Shown in pieces: positions 33,338 through 34,352 of a stretch of 34,352 nt of DNA. The position numbers and the translations under genes are program-made. The notes under the pieces were generated by a model. The model was not told the origin of the DNA. It was given only the letters and a program-made list of their open reading frames with translations, and searched no databases. Numbering within the stretch: the stretch's first letter is position 1; every line of letters starts with the position of its first letter. This DNA comes from Perkinsus olseni. Taxonomy: Eukaryota; Perkinsozoa; Perkinsida. The stretch covers positions 1 through 34,352 of the forward strand of contig JABANN010000375.1 of the NCBI GenBank assembly GCA_013115125.1. Reading direction: 5' to 3'.

Positions 33338-34285
33338 ATGGCCGTCTTCCAGCTCCCTCATCATTTCGAGGCCCTCCGTTGTATGGCCATCGAAAGGCTA
33401 TGGGACGGTCAACAGGGTAGGGAGCCGATGCATGACCTCATGGGGGATATTATGGAGCACTGTAGGAAGCCGGCATTGACCTTGGATTGCCCTACCGAAG
33501 AGATACTCATTGATAAGTGTCCCATCCATGAATTTGTGTTCATCGACGGCGGAATCGTGTACAAGGTTTGTCGCGATGATGATGAGGGTGGCGGAAAATG
33601 CCTCGAACTTCGTACTGTAGACATCGACGCGGACACTCCTACTAAGCAGTCGACTCTCTGTACTGATGCCTCGAAGGAATACAATTGGAAATGCTACTAC
33701 GATGAGGATACCCGCCAGCTGTATGTACTCTATAATAATGGGAGAAGGCTCTTGAAGCACGTCATGATGAGTGGGATGACGGAACGGCCCATAAGTATTC
33801 CTCATCTAGCCGCACCGAGACACCAGTTGGCTGGTATGATTGTCGTTGGTGACTCTCTATACGTGGCGATGCATCTCTTAGACGAGGAGCACTCAATCCC
33901 CGAGAGGGTCGAAGTCTTCTTCGTGCAACTAACCAGGTGTCAGGAGGTCAGGTTGCTCTACGCCGTGGATGGCGAGGACGGTTACATCATTGCGTCGTTC
34001 GTCGGCTTCCTCCCAGTGCCTTGCCAGCCGCGAGCCGTCGACTTCCGTTACCAGCTAGGAGGGATTTGGCATTCAGTTAGGATCGAGGTGATCCGACCGG
34101 CTAGCCCGATGCTATGCTCCACACGAAAGGATGATGAGACAGAGCCTGTGGAAATTAGCGGCCTTTTAGTCCAGTGCACGCCGGGGCTGGGCTTACTGTT
34201 GATAGAAGAGGAGAACCGCTACGTGATTCGCCATCCCAGAGGGCTCAGGGCAGTGGCGGCGATTGACAACGGTGGGAATGTGTGA
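33338..34285 (+). CDS. Intronless lineage-specific protein
   Basis: One uninterrupted frame of 315 codons starts MAVFQLPHHFEALRCMAIER and ends TGA 34283-34285. An in-frame ATG at 33215 would add 41 residues, but the acceptor-like CCTCCCTAG between the two favours 33338. The sequence alternates short strands and turns: CPIHEFVFIDGGIVYKV, YYDEDTRQLYVLYNNGRRLL, GMIVVGDSLYVAMHLLD, RVEVFFVQLTR and GLGLLLIEEENRYVI. This beta-rich pattern could form a propeller-like or jelly-roll fold. No signal peptide, membrane span or known motif was seen. It is unusual here in having no introns, which may mean a retrocopy or a member of an intronless expanded family. Confidence 0.75.
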   Translation: MAVFQLPHHFEALRCMAIERLWDGQQGREPMHDLMGDIMEHCRKPALTLDCPTEEILIDKCPIHEFVFIDGGIVYKVCRDDDEGGGKCLELRTVDIDADTPTKQSTLCTDASKEYNWKCYYDEDTRQLYVLYNNGRRLLKHVMMSGMTERPISIPHLAAPRHQLAGMIVVGDSLYVAMHLLDEEHSIPERVEVFFVQLTRCQEVRLLYAVDGEDGYIIASFVGFLPVPCQPRAVDFRYQLGGIWHSVRIEVIRPASPMLCSTRKDDETEPVEISGLLVQCTPGLGLLLIEEENRYVIRHPRGLRAVAAIDNGGNV

Positions 34286-34352
34286 GATTCGCACGCCTCT
34301 CTCTCAGTATCTTTGTATATCGCCCGCCTAAATGTGTAACCGTGAAACCGCC

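Overview
The window is nuclear DNA of a unicellular eukaryote. Nearly every recognisable gene is cut by many very short GT-AG introns, mostly 40 to 60 nt, and the exons join without breaking frame. The gene set is eukaryotic: a Ded1/DDX3 RNA helicase, cytosolic ribosomal protein uS8, a VAMP7-type R-SNARE, a K-Cl cotransporter, a WD40 protein, nuclear tRNA-Thr and selenocysteine tRNA (tRNA-Sec). All three stop codons end genes, so UGA is an ordinary stop here. Short dense introns, unfamiliar lineage-specific proteins and tRNA-Sec fit an alveolate such as a Perkinsus-like protist. That placement is an inference; no species marker was seen.

Layout. Positions 1-700 hold an ORF that may be the N-terminal part of a MULE-like transposase, ending in an antisense fragment of tRNA-Sec. 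A 22-exon DDX3 gene (1626-4689, minus) is divergent from RPS15A (5316-5887, plus). A complete tRNA-Sec gene follows at 6527-6613, then a tandem duplication (6925-7061), an NmrA/isoflavone-reductase-like gene (8153-9121) with an out-of-frame poly-G tract, and a long multi-exon coiled-coil gene (10354-15050).

The middle block is mostly on the minus strand: a longin R-SNARE (17088-18373), a small single-span membrane protein (18640-19286) and a KCC-type cotransporter (19865-23211). The cotransporter is divergent from an unrecognised 11-exon gene (23978-25722).

The last block is all on the plus strand: a WD40 protein (26184-27986) whose eighth intron carries a second, identical tRNA-Sec; a 2H-phosphoesterase-like protein (28798-30341); tRNA-Thr (31679-31751); a conserved but unnamed eukaryotic family with RGKFRP and GVGxATAS motifs (31799-33035); and an intronless lineage-specific gene (33338-34285).

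The genes do not form a pathway; they look like closely packed housekeeping and cell-structure genes. The feature most worth following is the repeated tRNA-Sec: two identical complete copies, one of them in a protein gene's intron, plus one antisense fragment, all within 34 kb. Exon structures were worked out by eye from reading-frame continuity, splice-site sequences and remembered family motifs; no database was searched.
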